64,000 nucleotides of DNA from Mesotaenium endlicherianum (GCA_009602735.1 WELA01009192.1:168617-232616), one strand, 5' to 3'; shown: positions 36,087-48,731, numbered from the stretch's first letter. Notes: generated by a model from the letters alone, not told the origin. Numbers and translations are program-made.

Positions 36087-37010
36087 ATGGCCCCAGACCA
36101 GGTCTACGGAAGCCCATCCCCAGACGCGGTAACGTCAAGATATGAAGAATGCCAGTGCAATATTGGCGAATGTGCCGAAGAATGCAGTCAGAATTCAGGG
36201 AATTCTGGAGCGTCTGGAAAGACCATTTGCCTGGAGGTGATTTTTGAAGAACGCAGAAAGGAGACGGTCGAGAGATTGCCCGCTACACCTATTCTGATGA
36301 GCCCAGAGCCAGAGGCCAAAAGGCAACCACAAGACACAGTTGGCAGCACTGTTGAGTCAATCACCAGGCAAATCATGGAGCAGTTGCTGGAAGCAGACGC
36401 CCCTCAACTTAAGGAAGAGAAATTGGCGAAAGCAGCTCTCGCTCTACAGTCAGCCATCATCAACATGGCGAGGCTCAACACAGAAGGGGATGAAGAATCG
36501 CCGCCTCCTGAAACAGAGAAGCTAGAGGAGGGAGAGGATGCAGAGATGCAAGGCCTCTCAAAGTTGGAGTTGCCATCACTCAATAATGGGGGGGACGCCA
36601 GGGAAGAAATTCCACGTTTTCCTACGCCAGAGTTGGATCTGCTTGACTTACAGGAGTTGAGGACAGACGACTGGGTAACTGACCACCTGATGGGACCAAG
36701 CCCGGCAGATCTTTATGAAGAACTAAGGTCACCAACATCCAGTACCTCTATTGCCAGTTTTTTAGTGGCAGAGTCCAAGTCAATAGTACGACCGCCGCAA
36801 CGGCAGGAGGTGACTGCCTGCACTGCTAAAGTGGAAACAGCCCAAGGTAAGCCCGAAAGTCGTGCAAACAGACCAAGGAAGGTGGCCCGTGAGGGTAACG
36901 CATCTTTTAGGAGGATGCTAAAGCAATATTTCAAGCATAAGGGGAAGGCTCAGAGAGAGGGCGTTCCGCGAGGAACCACAGCCCCACCTCCTCCGGGTAA
37001 TCAGCCCTAA
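36087..37010 (+). mobile_element. unknown frame between methyltransferase and RT in element D
   Basis: 307 residues with no recognised domain. There is a Cys-rich start (CQCNIGECAEEC), a helical middle (SITRQIMEQLLEADAPQL), an acidic Pro-rich part, and a basic C-terminal end (RRMLKQYFKHKGKAQR). The acidic and basic halves could mean a DNA- or RNA-bound accessory, but that is speculation. Confidence 0.5.
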
Positions 37011-37032
37011 GACAGATCCTGCAGGTTGGCCA

Positions 37033-37350
37033 ATGGCAAACCAACCTCGGCCACGTGAAGAAGGAGGAACAGGGACCAGTTGGACTGCAGTCGACGAGGA
37101 AATGTTCTTGAGGCAACCCATACGGAGGCGCCTGACGTACACCTCACCGCAGGAGAGGCGACGTGTCATTGGGAAAGGTAAAAAGCCTAGGAAACAGGCT
37201 GCAGAGCCTATGGCAACAGAGGAGCAAGCTGCAAAGCCCGCTACCCCACCTCCTAAGAATCAGGCAGAAAAACCTGAGGGACAAAATCAGGCAGAAAAGC
37301 CTGAGGGCCAGGATGAGGGCGGAAAGCCCCCACCTGCATCCAAGGAATAG
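37033..37350 (+). mobile_element. short Pro/Lys/Glu-rich frame in element D
   Basis: 105 residues with tandem short repeats of the type NQAEKPEG near 37257-37315, ahead of the RT domain. Probably a disordered spacer of the pol polyprotein. Confidence 0.4.
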
Positions 37351-37409
37351 CAACTACTAGATGCCTTTGTTGGGGAGAAGCAACCTGAAACTGAGACTTT
37401 TGCCATTGG

Positions 37410-38874
37410 GAAAATGGTCTCAGCCCAGCAAAAAGCACAAGTAGAAAGGTTGCTGAAGAAACACCGCAATGTATTTGCTTTTACTAAAGAGGAGATTGGT
37501 AGAACCACTGCCAGTGTGTGTGACATCACACTAATTACTGATAACCTAGTCAGACTTGGGCCGCATAAGCTCAGTCAGACAAAGTGGGAGTGTGTGGAGA
37601 AAACTTGCGCAGAGCTGCATAAGCTCCGTATGATTGAAAAATCTACCTCAGTGCATGGGGCTCCCACAGTAGTAGTCGTTAAAAAGGACGAGGCCGGCAA
37701 TTACACTGCCACTCGCATGTGTGGAGATTACAGGCGACTGAATCTCTACACAGAGCCAGACAGCTACGTGATGCCTACATCGGAGCGGATCTTTGCAATT
37801 GCCACCACCGGAAAGGTGTTCAGCATCATCGATCTGCGCCAAGGCTTCAACCAGATCCCTGTGAAAACAGAAGATCGAGATAAGACCGCTTTCTGGGCTC
37901 AAAGGGAACTTTGGCAATGGACAGTAATGCCGTTTGGGCTGAAAAATGGACTAAATGGATAAAGTGCCGGAGGGGCTGGATTTTGCTAAACCATACATTG
38001 ACGATGTGGTAGTATTCAGCAAGTCAATAGAGGAGCACCTCGAGCACTTGGAACAAGTGTTCCAGCGCCTGAGAAATTTCAGATGAAGCTGCATCCTGGA
38101 AAGTGCAGATTCTTTGAGGCACACGTGCCGCACCTAAGACATGAGATTGGGAACAATGCTATGTGTCCTCAGGCTGTGAAGACTGAGGCCATTTATAAGA
38201 TACCTGCACCTGCGAATGTGTCTAAGCTGAAAGCTTTGTTAGGGCTAAGCGGATACTATCGTAAGTTTGTGAAGGTTTATAGCAGAATTGCTAAATCCCT
38301 GACGGAACTCTTGAAAAAGGATGTGCCTTTTGTGTGGACAGAAGCTCAGGAGAAAGCTATGAACGAGCTTAAGGAGCGGCTGGTAACAGCCCCAGTCTTG
38401 CGAACGCCTGACTAGTCCAAGCCGTTCAATCTGCACACTGACTGGAGTCGTGTGGAAATTGGCGCAGTGCTCACTCACGCCGCAAGCCCTAGAGAGGAGT
38501 ATGTCATTGCCTATGCCTCACGCTCTAACAATTGAGCGGAGAGCAATTACTCGTCCTAAAAAGGAGAGATGCTGGCAGTGGTTTGGACTGTCACACACTT
38601 CAGAGAATATCTATGGGGAAGACCCTTCACGCTAATCACGGATCACTCACCATTATTATGGCTGATGAAGAATGGAGACCTCACTGGTAAGTTGGCTCGC
38701 TGGGCTCTTAAGCTGCAAGAGTACCAAATGACGGTGGTACACAGAGCAGGAGTGCTCAACAACGACGCCGATGGACTCAGCAGGAACCCAGACCCATCTT
38801 CCGATGACAAAACAGGAGCTCGAGAGGACGAAGAACCGAGCAGCCCAGCAGATGAAAGGGGCAGAGTGCCCTAG
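37410..38874 (+). mobile_element. reverse transcriptase and RNase H of element D
   Basis: RT blocks: MCGDYRRLN, FSIIDLRQGFNQIP, WTVMPFGLKNG and the YIDD active-site box (KPYIDDVVVFSKS, about 37990). RNase H follows with TLITDHSPLLWLM and the tether ending DADGLSRNP near 38790. Typical Ty3 order. Fossil, broken. Confidence 0.8.
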
Positions 38875-39690
38875 TGGAAGCGTAGTGACTCACGAGGAAC
38901 AAAGCTAGTTGCAATCATACTCAAGAGTGCAGCGGCATATTGCTAAGAAAGCTTAGGAAAATTACTTGACATTTTGAGCGGCAAGAAACTGCTCACAAAT
39001 GATGTAGGATGAAAGGCCTTGTCATTACAAACCCGTAGAAATTTACAGAAGTGAAAACTGATGAGAAATAAAGAAGTTATGCCTATTTATAATTTTCTGC
39101 CTAAATGCTCCTCTCTAGGAGGAAGTTACGGATTTTCCTAAGTGTTCGTCAAATCTTCCCTTCCAGAATATTCGTGAGTAAGCCAGATCAGTCTAATCTG
39201 ACGTGTCGGGCTGAATTGACGTCCACATACATGCATCGACATTACCAGAATATTCTATCTTAGACGCGCTAGGCTAAACCGAAACTTCTAGGTAAATCGA
39301 CCTAGTCGGCACTCCGCGTCAGCCGAACTTACGTGAAGGTTTGAGTTCATTCTAACGGGCCAGATCGCTCGACACTGTCGGTCAATCCGACGGTCGCGCT
39401 CACCGCGAATTAAGGACAGTCGTCAACCGACCTCAAAACTAATTAAACTTCAGAAATCCTTAACTCTCTCAATACTTGACCAAATTCGATGAACTTTATA
39501 TCAAAATGACTACAAGAATGCACTCTACATGAATGTACAATCAAAACATAATTTTATGAAACTCAAAAATGCACTTTACAAACCTATGACCTTACAGCAG
39601 AGTTGGTGGCTTGCCTAGCCAAAATGGCTGGAATGGTAGCATCAGGTGAAGCTGAGCCTCTACTTCTGTGCAGTCCAGAGATCTAGAAAG
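38875..39690 (+). other. non-coding stretch inside element D
   Basis: About 0.8 kb of AT-richer sequence between RNase H and integrase where Ty3 elements normally have none. Part of it begins TGTAGG (about 39003) and ends CCTTACA (about 39597), which could be the ends of a solo LTR of another family; I could not find a matching target duplication. Confidence 0.4.
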
Positions 39691-39699
39691 ATCAAGCTA

Positions 39700-40724
39700 C
39701 TATGCACTGGCTGAAGACAGGATTTCACTTGGAAGGACTATCAGTGAAGGAGAAAGACCAGGTGAGCCATCGAGCTAACAGGTTTTGCTGGAAACGCAAC
39801 AACCTCTTCAAAATTGAAGGTACTGGTCAGGAGAAGTTAGTGCCAGAACCCATCAGGAGACGAGCTCTTGTGCAGGAAATGCACGAGAACACTGGACACT
39901 ATGGTGTCAAGAAGACGTATAGTCTTTTGGAGCTGTCTTACTGGTGGAGGGGCATGAAGCAGCAGTGTGAAGATGTGATCAAGGCTTGCCAAAGCTGCGA
40001 TTGCGTCAAGGCTGGTTTTACCCAGCAACATCCACACTTGCAACCTTTGCCGATCATGGGCTTAGGCTACCGCTGGAGCTGCGATCTCGCAGGTGAGCTA
40101 CCGCTGTCTAAGCGAGGTAACAAGTATATCATGGTCATGATTGAGGAATTCTCTAAGTGGATAGAGGTTGTGTCTCTGACTGCTAAGGAGAGTCTAGGGA
40201 CCGCGAAAGTGCTCCTCAATGGTGTGATTGTGCGTCATGGAGCTCCAGCAGAGGTGCTCACAGACCAAGGGTCTGATTTCCAAGGGTCTTTTCAGAAACT
40301 CTTGGACAGATGCTTCATCGATCATCGCACTACGTCTAAAGATCATCCGCAAGCAGATGGTCTGGCAGAAAGGATGGTGCAAACCGTTAAGTCTGCTTTG
40401 CGCAAGTTTTGCCTCGAGCATGACAAGCGTGACTGGGATCTGGCCCTGCCATGGTTGCTTATGGGTTACAGATTTAGCAAGCAGGCTGCCTTGGCGAATT
40501 ACTCGCCACATCAGATACTGTTTGGCAGAAGTCCAATAGTGCCCAGCAGCATCAAGCAGGAGATTGAACAGGTGAAAGACCTGGACAGCCATGAGGAACT
40601 GCTAAAGGTGATGGTACGCCGTAAGGCGTTATTTGAACGCAAGATGCCGGCTGCACTGGACAATCTGAAAATTGCACAGAAAAGAGATACGCAGCGTTAC
40701 GCCAGGACGCGAGACGGGAGTCTG
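39700..40724 (+). mobile_element. integrase of element D
   Basis: Zinc-binding part with HENTGHYGVKK and CQSC; catalytic core with WSCDLAG (first Asp), VLTDQGSDFQG (second Asp) and HPQADGLAERMVQT (Glu). It runs to the start of the 3' LTR with no chromodomain recognised. Confidence 0.8.
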
Positions 40725-41948
40725 ACGGTGCCGCATGCGCAGCGCAAGCTACGGCCACCCAGGTACGGGAAGTCAACGTTGACTCACCGACCACTTGACT
40801 GATTTCGTCGCAGTCAGCGGTTATGTCAGCATCAAGACCACTGGCAAGGGGCCAATGTCAATATGCCCCACACCCAGGAAGTGGGGAGGTTTTGACAGCA
40901 TAGACAGTCGCGAGACTAGAAGCTGGAGATCAGTAATGAGCCGCCCAGCAGGTACCAAGTCCGGTACTTTGTGACTGGCAGATTAAGCCAGGTCATGGCC
41001 GCAATGCCAAGATAGATTACGGCCGCCCGGCTGGGAATCTTGAGCAAGTGGCATTTGCTTGTACACACCGTTCAGGAGTTCTTAGCCATGAGCCAATCAG
41101 GCGTGACTGCCAGCTGAGAAGCCAAGCAGCCACGCGCGACAGTCACGAGGTGTGCATGCATGCTGAGTGACTACGAGTTTGAGTTGAGCATGGCTAGGCA
41201 GAAGCGACATGCAGCTAAGCTTTGTGACTAAGCACGGCATTCTCGAAGGATGACGCTGTGTGGTGCCTGCGAAAGGCACGAACCTTGCCTGAGACATGTC
41301 ATTCACTCTCACGCACTTTTGCCAAGAAGCAGAGGAAGCAGAAGGAAGGAGAAGAAGGGCGCGAAGAAGAAGGAGTTCCCAAGGCCATTGGAGGGCCGAG
41401 GCCCCACGCTTCTGCCAACGCTGAAGATTCTTCTCAGGGTATCATAGATAAGTTAGGATTGTAGGAGTTCCCAAGAGGGAATCTCACTGTTGACAGCAGG
41501 AGGACTGCAGAATAGAATCTGCTAGGAGATTAGCACAAATTCGGCCAAACGTCACAAGTGTGTGTGAAGCAGCCTTAAAAATGGTGAGTTGTGTGTTAGT
41601 TTCCAGGTTTTCAGAAGTCGCATTTGCATCTCGAAGAGAGAGTGTAGTATTGACAGATAAAGCTCTCAGTGAAGAACTGAGTGAGCCCAGCCTGGCAGTG
41701 AAGAGCTGTTAAGGCGCGGAGTTAAGTGAAGAGCTTGACCCAGGCCAGCATAGACGTGTAGTTTCAAAGTTTTGTAAGCTGTGACTTGTGAAAGTTAAGC
41801 GAAAGCCTCAAGGGCGATTTTCTCTGAACCTAACGTTGTATGTCAAGCTGCTTAGAGTGTGATTTCTGCAAACTACAATTTGCTTGCCTGTGAACCCAAG
41901 AACTTTAAGGCATAAAGCCTATGTGGAAGTAAGAGACTTTCGTTCTTG
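40725..41948 (+). repeat. 3' LTR of element D
   Basis: A direct repeat of 31447-32670. It diverges from the 5' copy after GAGACTTTCGT near 41943. Confidence 0.8.
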
Positions 41949-42052
41949 TAAGAGGAATTAAGGCAAGGCAAGTATTTTTAAATTTTCTGCTAAGGCTTAC
42001 GATAAGCGGATGGTGAGGGTTGAGTAAAGTAGAACAAAGCCCTGAGAGTTGG
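41949..42052. other. spacer between elements D and C
   Basis: About 100 bp of non-LTR sequence that was continuous with 48732 onward before element C inserted, judged from the 5-bp GTTGG on both sides. Confidence 0.7.
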
Positions 42053-42555
42053 TGTAGTGAAACAGATAGATGAAGTACTTAGTGAAATATAATACTTTAT
42101 CTATTCAAGACAAGGATCTTTGAACACAAGTGGTAGCTTCTTGAAAGAGAGATGGCTTCTTGAAAGTTAATATATTTCTGGATTTTGGCAAGTACAAGAG
42201 TGACTCTGGAATGTCTTTCTATGTTCTAGCTCTTGTTTATATACTTGCTAAATAAAAAATTTCTAGGAAGGTGTATGTTGATGTTTTGGCACCCAACACA
42301 TCCCAAAACCTGCCACCTCTTTCTAGAATAATGTACACATGTCCTTTTGACCTAAAAATGGCACATTTGACTTTTGCCACGTGGAATTCTTCTAGGTCTT
42401 TCCTCTAACTTCAAAAATGTCTTGGAAGGTTCAAAGGACATGAACCAAGTTACTAGAGTACCTATTCACACTTAACTCCACACAATACTACTCCAAATAT
42501 ATTTGAAAACATTAAAGTATATGCAAACTAATATGTAATAACTCAAATCACTACA
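42053..42555 (-). repeat. 3' LTR of element C
   Basis: 503 bp; on the minus strand TGTAGTGATTT...TTTCACTACA. A seven-G polypurine stretch lies just upstream on the minus strand (42558-42566). Confidence 0.9.
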
Positions 42556-43489
42556 TCACCCCCCCGATAGAAAAAGCGATGTCTCGGCGCGTCAAGTCAG
42601 GTCTTACACATGTGGAGCAAACTAGTCAACAGTTTCAAGTCAGATGCCACACATGTGAAGAGGACTAGTCAAAGGCGCCAAGTCAGGTGCTACACATGTA
42701 AGGTAGACTAGGCAAGGTCGTAGGTGGTGTGACCTTATTGGCTAGCCTACTCCTTAATGATAAAGAAAATTGTACAAGTTGGCCCAGAATCTGCCACGAA
42801 CTCAAAAATTCATAGCGGCCACAGAACTGCTCCAAATCTGAAAATTCGAGTGCCAGACGGACCGCGTCGGAGAACTCTACCGGGTCACCAAATTTGAGAG
42901 CATTCTCATTTCTGGAGTGTCGTTGAGAGCTGAGAGAGTAGGCACTCCTCCAAATCTGTGCAGAAACTTCTGAAAATCATAAGTCCTTCTATGCTTCTCC
43001 AAATTCTGCAAACTAAGTTCCAAACTGGGCGCTGTAAGATGTTCTACCAGAATCTTGAGTTTCAGAGCATTCCAAGTTCAGGGGAAGGCACAATGTCAGA
43101 AGGAATATTCTGTCCTAACAATGCCAGCAGCCTGACCCCCTTCTACTTAGAGCATCATATCTCCCTCCCCAGTGCTCCAAATTGAGCAAAGTTGGACTCT
43201 AAATGACCGGCTACTTATGGAATACAGCCAGGTAAATTTTAAGAATTTATTTTGGAGAGACCTATTGCCAGTAGCAGTTTTAGTTTTCTGTCCAGAAACT
43301 GCAAGAAGAGAAAAGTGTCTAATGTCATTTTTTCCTCTTTGTGGTTCTTGCAGGCTGCCTCCAAGGGGTCTTCTGCTGCTTCTTGATGGTGGCAGGCTGC
43401 CTCCCTGAAGTCTCCGGGCTTCTAGTAGAGAGACTTGGGACTGGTCCAAGATGGGGGTTGGCGGTATGGAAGCGCTTCAACTTTCGTTG

Positions 43490-43612
43490 AACTTTGTCAA
43501 GGTAGTGCGCCGCCACCCAACTATTCTCCGAATCTGGATATCCTTTCCACTTGATCAAGTATTGTTGCTGTCTCCTGAAATTTCTCATAGCCACTATGTC
43601 TTCCACTTCATA
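43490..43612 (-). mobile_element. chromodomain of element C
   Basis: YEVEDIVAMR followed by QYLIKWKGYPDSENSW on the minus strand, the standard chromovirus integrase-tail chromodomain. Confidence 0.85.
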
Positions 43613-43699
43613 CTCCAAATGATCATCCACTATTGTTGGGGCTGGTGGGGTTGTCACACGTCCTGGGAACTTGTTGTCGGGTTGCACATACGGCTTGAA

Positions 43700-46600
43700 G
43701 AGGGAAGCGTGGAATACGGGGTCGATGTGCATAGTCTGGGGAAGTTCTAGCTTGAAAGCAACGGGGTTGACTTGCTGGATAATCTTGAAGGGTCCCAAAT
43801 ACTTGGGAGAGAACTTGCTGCCGGCAGGCCTGTTGTTCAGGGAAATGTTCTTGGATGATAGTAACACGTTGTCACCCACTCTGTACGTAATTTCTCTTCT
43901 GGATCTGTTCGCCACTCTTGCTTGAGCATCTTGCGCGTGTTGTAGAGCTTTCTTCGCTGCTGTAAGGGCTGCTTCTAATGTCTCCATAAAATCTGTGGCT
44001 GCAGGTACTTCATCATGGCCAGCCGTGAAGCTCAGTGGCGTGGTCGGATGGAAGCCATAGTTGAGGAAGAATGGGGACTCTTGGGTAGAGGCCTGCGTAG
44101 TGTTGTTGTAGGCAAACTCGAGGGGGGTCAAGTACATGTCCCAATCTTGCTCGAGGGTAAACACGTAGGCTTTTAGAGAGGTCTTTAGGGTACGTTCATA
44201 CGCTCGGTTTGCCCATCTGATTGTGGGTGGTAGGCAGTAGACATATCCAGCGATGTACCCAAGTTCTTGAAGAGATTTTTCCAGAAATGGCTTGTGAATC
44301 TTGGATCTCTATCTGACACAATTCTTGATGGTAGTCCATGGAGTCGGAAGATGTTGTCAAAGATGAGTCTTGCAAGTTGTGGTGCTGTAGCCTTAGTCGT
44401 CGTGGGAATAAAATGAGCCATCTTGGTAAGTCTGTCCACCACCGTGAGTATTGCATTATGGCCTCGAGGTGTCACGGGCAAGTCCACGATAAGGTCCATT
44501 GAGATGTCCGTCCATTGTCTTTCGGGGATTGGTAGTGGTTGGAGGAGTCCTCCCGCCTTTTGCGATGATGGCTTGATTCTTTGGCATGTGTCACAGCTCC
44601 TGCAGTACTCCTTGACTTGCTTAGACATGCCTGGCCAACAATAAGTCCTAGCTAGAACGCCCGTGGTCCTTAGGATTCCAAAGTGTCCTCCAAGAGGGTT
44701 GTCGTGTGCTTCTCGTAGAAGCAAGAGCCGGAGGTCTAAGTCATTAGGAACACATCTCTGGCCCGTATCTTGCCTCACCCAATAATTGCCTTCTTGCTTC
44801 TTGCATGGGTCCAAGGCTGCTTCTCCGTTCTTGTAGTAAGGGTCTCTTTCATAGGCGGCTGAAAATCGAGCTTCCAGATCTGTCTTCAGGGATACCATCA
44901 CTGCATTTAATTGCAGTCTTGAGAGGGGGTCAGCCGGGTTTGTCTTGCCGGGCTGGTACTGAATCGTGATGTTGTATTGTTGCAAGTATCCGCTCCATCT
45001 TGCTTGTCTCCTTGAGAGATACGGCTGCGTTTGGAGGTGCTTTAACGCCTCGTGGTCCGTGGTGACCAGTACTTTGCGTCCTTCAACGTAGCAGCGCCAA
45101 ACCTTCAAGGCATGTACAATCGCCAATGCCTCTCGCTCCGTGGTTGTATAATTTTGCTCGGCTGGATTTAGCTTCCTTGACTCGTAGGCGATGGGCTGCA
45201 GTCCCTTGCCTTGGTCTTGAAGCAGGATTGCTCCTATTGCATAGGAAGATGCATCGGTGATGACGTGGAAGGGCCAATCTGGGTTTGGACTTGGGAGTGT
45301 GAGCACCGGGGATGTGGTCAATCTTCGCTTTAACTCTTGAAATGCCTCTTCCTCTTTCTCGGTCCATGTATATAGCCTGTCCTTCTTGAGTAGATCTGTC
45401 AGGGGGGCTGCTATGTGCGAGAAGCCTTGGATGAATTTTCTGTACCAATTGGCAAATCCCAAGAATGACTGGAGTTCTTTCTTGGTCGTGGGGGTTGGCC
45501 ATTCCTCCACCACCGTGGTCTTCTTGGGGTCCATCTTGATGCCATCAGCAGTCACGTGGAGACCTAGGAACTCCACTTCTTGTTTGGCAAACTCGCACTT
45601 TGACTCCTTCGCAAATAGCTTGTTTTGCTTCAATACTTCAAGGACTTCTTTCAAGTGTCTCGCATGCTCTTCAAGGGTCTTGCTGTAGATAAGGATGTCA
45701 TCGATGAATACCACCACAAATCTGTCCAACATGGGCTGAAATATGGTGTTCATCATAGTCATGAAAGTTGCTGGCGCGTTGGTGAGTCCAAATGGCAGGA
45801 CCATGAACTCAAAATGTCCATATCTTGTCCTGAATGCCGTCTTCTCTATGTCCGGTTCTGCGATGCGAATCTGGTGGTAGCCGCTCCGTAAGTCAATCTT
45901 CGTGAAGTACTTGGCTCCAACCAGCCGGTCCATGAGCTCATCCATGCGCGGCAGCGGGTATCGATTCTTGATGGTGATCTTGTTGAGGGCGCGATAGTCC
46001 ACACACATCCTCAAGGTACCATCTTTCTTCTTGACAAATAGCACCGGGGCTCCAAATGGCGACTTGCTAGGTCGAATGAAGCCATGCTCCAGTAGCTCCT
46101 TGATTTGCTTCTTGACTTCGTCTAGCTCCGTGTATGACATTTTGAACGTAGGCCGAGAGATGGGCTTGCTTCCGGGCTCCAACTCTATCTTGTGGTCTAC
46201 GAATCTTTTGGGGGGTAGGCCCTTGGGCAATTCCGGGGAGAACACTTCTTTGTAGTCCTCTAAGACTTCTTGTATCTCCTTGGGAACGGGGCTGCCTTCT
46301 TGACTCTCGATGTCTTTCTTGATGTCTTTTGGCGTGATCAAGGCCAAAAGAAGCTCGTGTCCCTTCCTCACAAGTCTCTTGAGTTGGAGGGCGGACAATA
46401 GTATCTCGTGTGCCGGCTTCTGGATGTCTTGGGTCTGGATATTCTGGATTGCGCGCAAAATACAGATTCTTGAAGTGATGTCATTCTTGATCTTGATAGT
46501 ACCGGTCCTCCAATCAACTTGGGGGTTGTGCTTGGTCAACCAAGGCGTCCCTAGGATGACGTCGTACTTGCCCAATTGCATGGGGGAGAACACTACTCTA

Positions 46601-46850
46601 TCCTTGAAGGACTTGATAGAGAGTGCCAAGGGGTACGTCTTCTTGGAAGGGGTAGTATAGGAGAATCCATCGGGCATCATAATCTCCTCGTCGTGGTCAA
46701 GAGTTCGCATAGTAATACCGTGCTTGGTGGCAAAATCTGCAGCAATGAAGTTGCCTTGAGCTCCGCTATCCACCAAGATGTGGACCTTCTCTCCTCCAAG
46801 GTAACCTCTCAAACTCATTGGGGCTGGAACGTCGTCTTCAACGGGGGTCT
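43700..46850 (-). mobile_element. pol region of element C
   Basis: Protease [13 protein letters not shown] (about 46780); RT with [26 protein letters not shown] and [10 protein letters not shown] (about 45680-46100); RNase H with [17 protein letters not shown] and [10 protein letters not shown] (about 45050-45300); integrase [24 protein letters not shown] and [14 protein letters not shown] (about 44200-44800). Confidence 0.88.
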
Positions 46851-46910
46851 CCACCTCACTTGGCGTGTTGCCTTCTCGTGAAGTGGGTCTTGGGGTGGTA
46901 GGCTCCTGGC

Positions 46911-48191
46911 CTACCGGCGCTGTCCGTTTTTTGACAACTTTTTGGGGCATGAAAGTGCACGATGGCCCTTTTCCTTGCAATAAAAGCATAGTCCAGCCGT
47001 CATGAGAGCTTCTTTTTCAGCCGGGGAGAGTCTTGCTTTCACTCCTTGCTGGTTTCTTGCATCATAAGTGTCATTGGAGGGTCTTCCACTCTTCCGGGCA
47101 GCCGCGGGGTCCCTTTTAATAACTCCGATTTCCATGGGTGTGGGTCCAGATTCGGATGTGGAAGGGGCTGCGTACACCCGCGTCGTCGGTACCCGTGAAG
47201 ATGAAGGCACGGAGTGCTTGAAATCCAAGGTATCCACCTTTTGGGCCACTTCAATGATCTTTGAGAAGTCCGTCAAGTCGCGTAACTCCACTTCCTTTGC
47301 CACCTTGGGTTTGAGGCCAAAGATGTAGCGGTCAATCTTCTCCTCGAGAGACATGTTGGGGATCTCAAGAGTGAGGGCGTGAAATCTGGATGTATACTCT
47401 TGAACGGACGTCGTTTGCTTGAGATGGTGGAGCTTTCCTCGGGCAATCTTCTCCGCATTGATGGGCATGAATTGCTTCTTGAGGGCCTCACGAAAATCTG
47501 CCCATCTTGCATATGATGGTGGGGGCTCTTGGCCGAGCATGGGGTGCGCCATAGCTTGATATATAGCCGCTTGATAGTTACGCCACCATGATGTTGCTGC
47601 TCCTCTAAGTAAGGTAACGGCAAAGGGAACGTAGTCCTCCTCGGGTACTTCAAGGAATGCGAGGTACGTCTCCACTTGGTAGAGCCATAAATTCAGGTTG
47701 GCACCTTTCCCGGGGTTGAAAGTGTCGGGTTTGCCGGGCTTGATGAGTTTCCTTGCTCTCGTTGGCTCTTGTGGAGGCGCTTGAGCCGGGGCTGGATTTT
47801 GAGCATTGCTCGCAATAGGGGCAACCATGGCAGCCATAGCTTCTCTTGACGCTTGCACGGTTGCTTCATAGGTGGCCAAGCCCACTTGGTTGTGGACGGT
47901 CATTAGGAAGGCTGCCCACTCATTTGCGGGAACTCCTTGTGGTGGGGTCAACTTTGCTATAGCGGCTGCCACGGGATTTGACGGTGCTCCTCCTTGTGGT
48001 GCTTCTTGTTGTTGCAGATTTCCTTGAGTAGGCTCTCCCATCGACGCTGGAGGAGGGTGTGCTCCTCCTTGTGGTGCTTCTTGTTGTTGCAGATTTTCTT
48101 GAGTGGGCTCTCCCATCGGCGCTGGAGGAGGGTGTCTTGGAGAGGAAGGGCTTCCTTCGAAAGCTTGCTGTTGGTCTTGAGGATCGGCCAT
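46911..48191 (-). mobile_element. gag of element C
   Basis: A 426-residue frame starting MADPQDQQQAFEG with short Pro/Gln-rich repeats, a capsid-like core (WRNYQAAIYQAM...YTSRFHALTLEI), and a CCHC knuckle [14 protein letters not shown] near the end. It overlaps the start of pol. Confidence 0.85.
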
Positions 48192-48215
48192 CTTCTTGTG
48201 CTACCAAAGTGCCTA

Positions 48216-48227
48216 GCTCCGATACCA
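48216..48227 (-). other. primer binding site of element C
   Basis: TGGTATCGGAGC on the minus strand, one base inside the 5' LTR, identical to that of element A, so both families probably use the same initiator-Met-like tRNA primer. Confidence 0.75.
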
Positions 48228-48228
48228 C

Positions 48229-48731
48229 TGTAGTGAAACAGATAGATAAAGTACTTAGTAAAACAGAATACTTTATCTATTCAAGACAAGGATCTTTGAA
48301 CACAAGTGGTAGCTTCTTGAAAGAGAGATGGCTTCTTGAAAGTTAATATATTTCTGGATTTTGGCAAGTACAAGAGTGATTCTGGAATGTCTTTCTATGT
48401 TCTAGCTCTTGTTTATATACTTGCTACATAAGTAATTTCTAGGAAGGTGTATGTTGATGTGTTGGCACCCAACACATCCCAAAACCTGCCACCTCTTTCT
48501 AGAATAATGTACACATGTCCTTTTGACCTAAAAATGGCACATTTGACTTTTGCCACATGGAGTTCTTCTAGGTCTTTCCTCTAACTTCGAAAATGTCTTG
48601 GAAGGTTCAAAGGACATGAACCAAGTTACTAGAGTACCTATTCACACTTGACTCCACACAATACTACTCCAAATATATTTGAAAACATTAAAGTATATGC
48701 AAACTAATATATAATAACTCAAATCACTACA
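48229..48731 (-). repeat. 5' LTR of element C
   Basis: 503 bp, the same family as the three LTRs at 28045-29687. Confidence 0.9.

Larger units (their letters stand above)
31447..41948 (+). mobile_element. element D: Ty3-like element carrying a DNA methyltransferase
   Basis: Layout on the plus strand: LTR (about 31447-32670), gag, protease, C5 cytosine methyltransferase, an unknown frame, reverse transcriptase, RNase H, a non-coding stretch, integrase, LTR (about 40725-41948). RT-RNase H-integrase order places it with Ty3/Metaviridae. The two LTRs differ by roughly 2% by eye, suggesting a fairly young insertion. Unlike families 1 and 2, I see no chromodomain after integrase. As a whole it is a fossil with several breaks, although the methyltransferase frame is uninterrupted. 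LTR ends are placed by where the copies diverge, to within about 10 bp. Confidence 0.85.
42053..48731 (-). mobile_element. element C: nearly complete Ty3 chromovirus, family 2
   Basis: Read on the minus strand: 5' LTR 48229-48731, primer binding site, gag, protease, RT, RNase H, integrase, chromodomain, a 0.7 kb non-coding tail, polypurine stretch, 3' LTR 42053-42555. The 5-bp duplication GTTGG flanks it (42048-42052 and 48732-48736). The LTRs differ at roughly 15 of 503 positions by eye (about 3%). It looks almost whole, with about one break. Confidence 0.92.
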
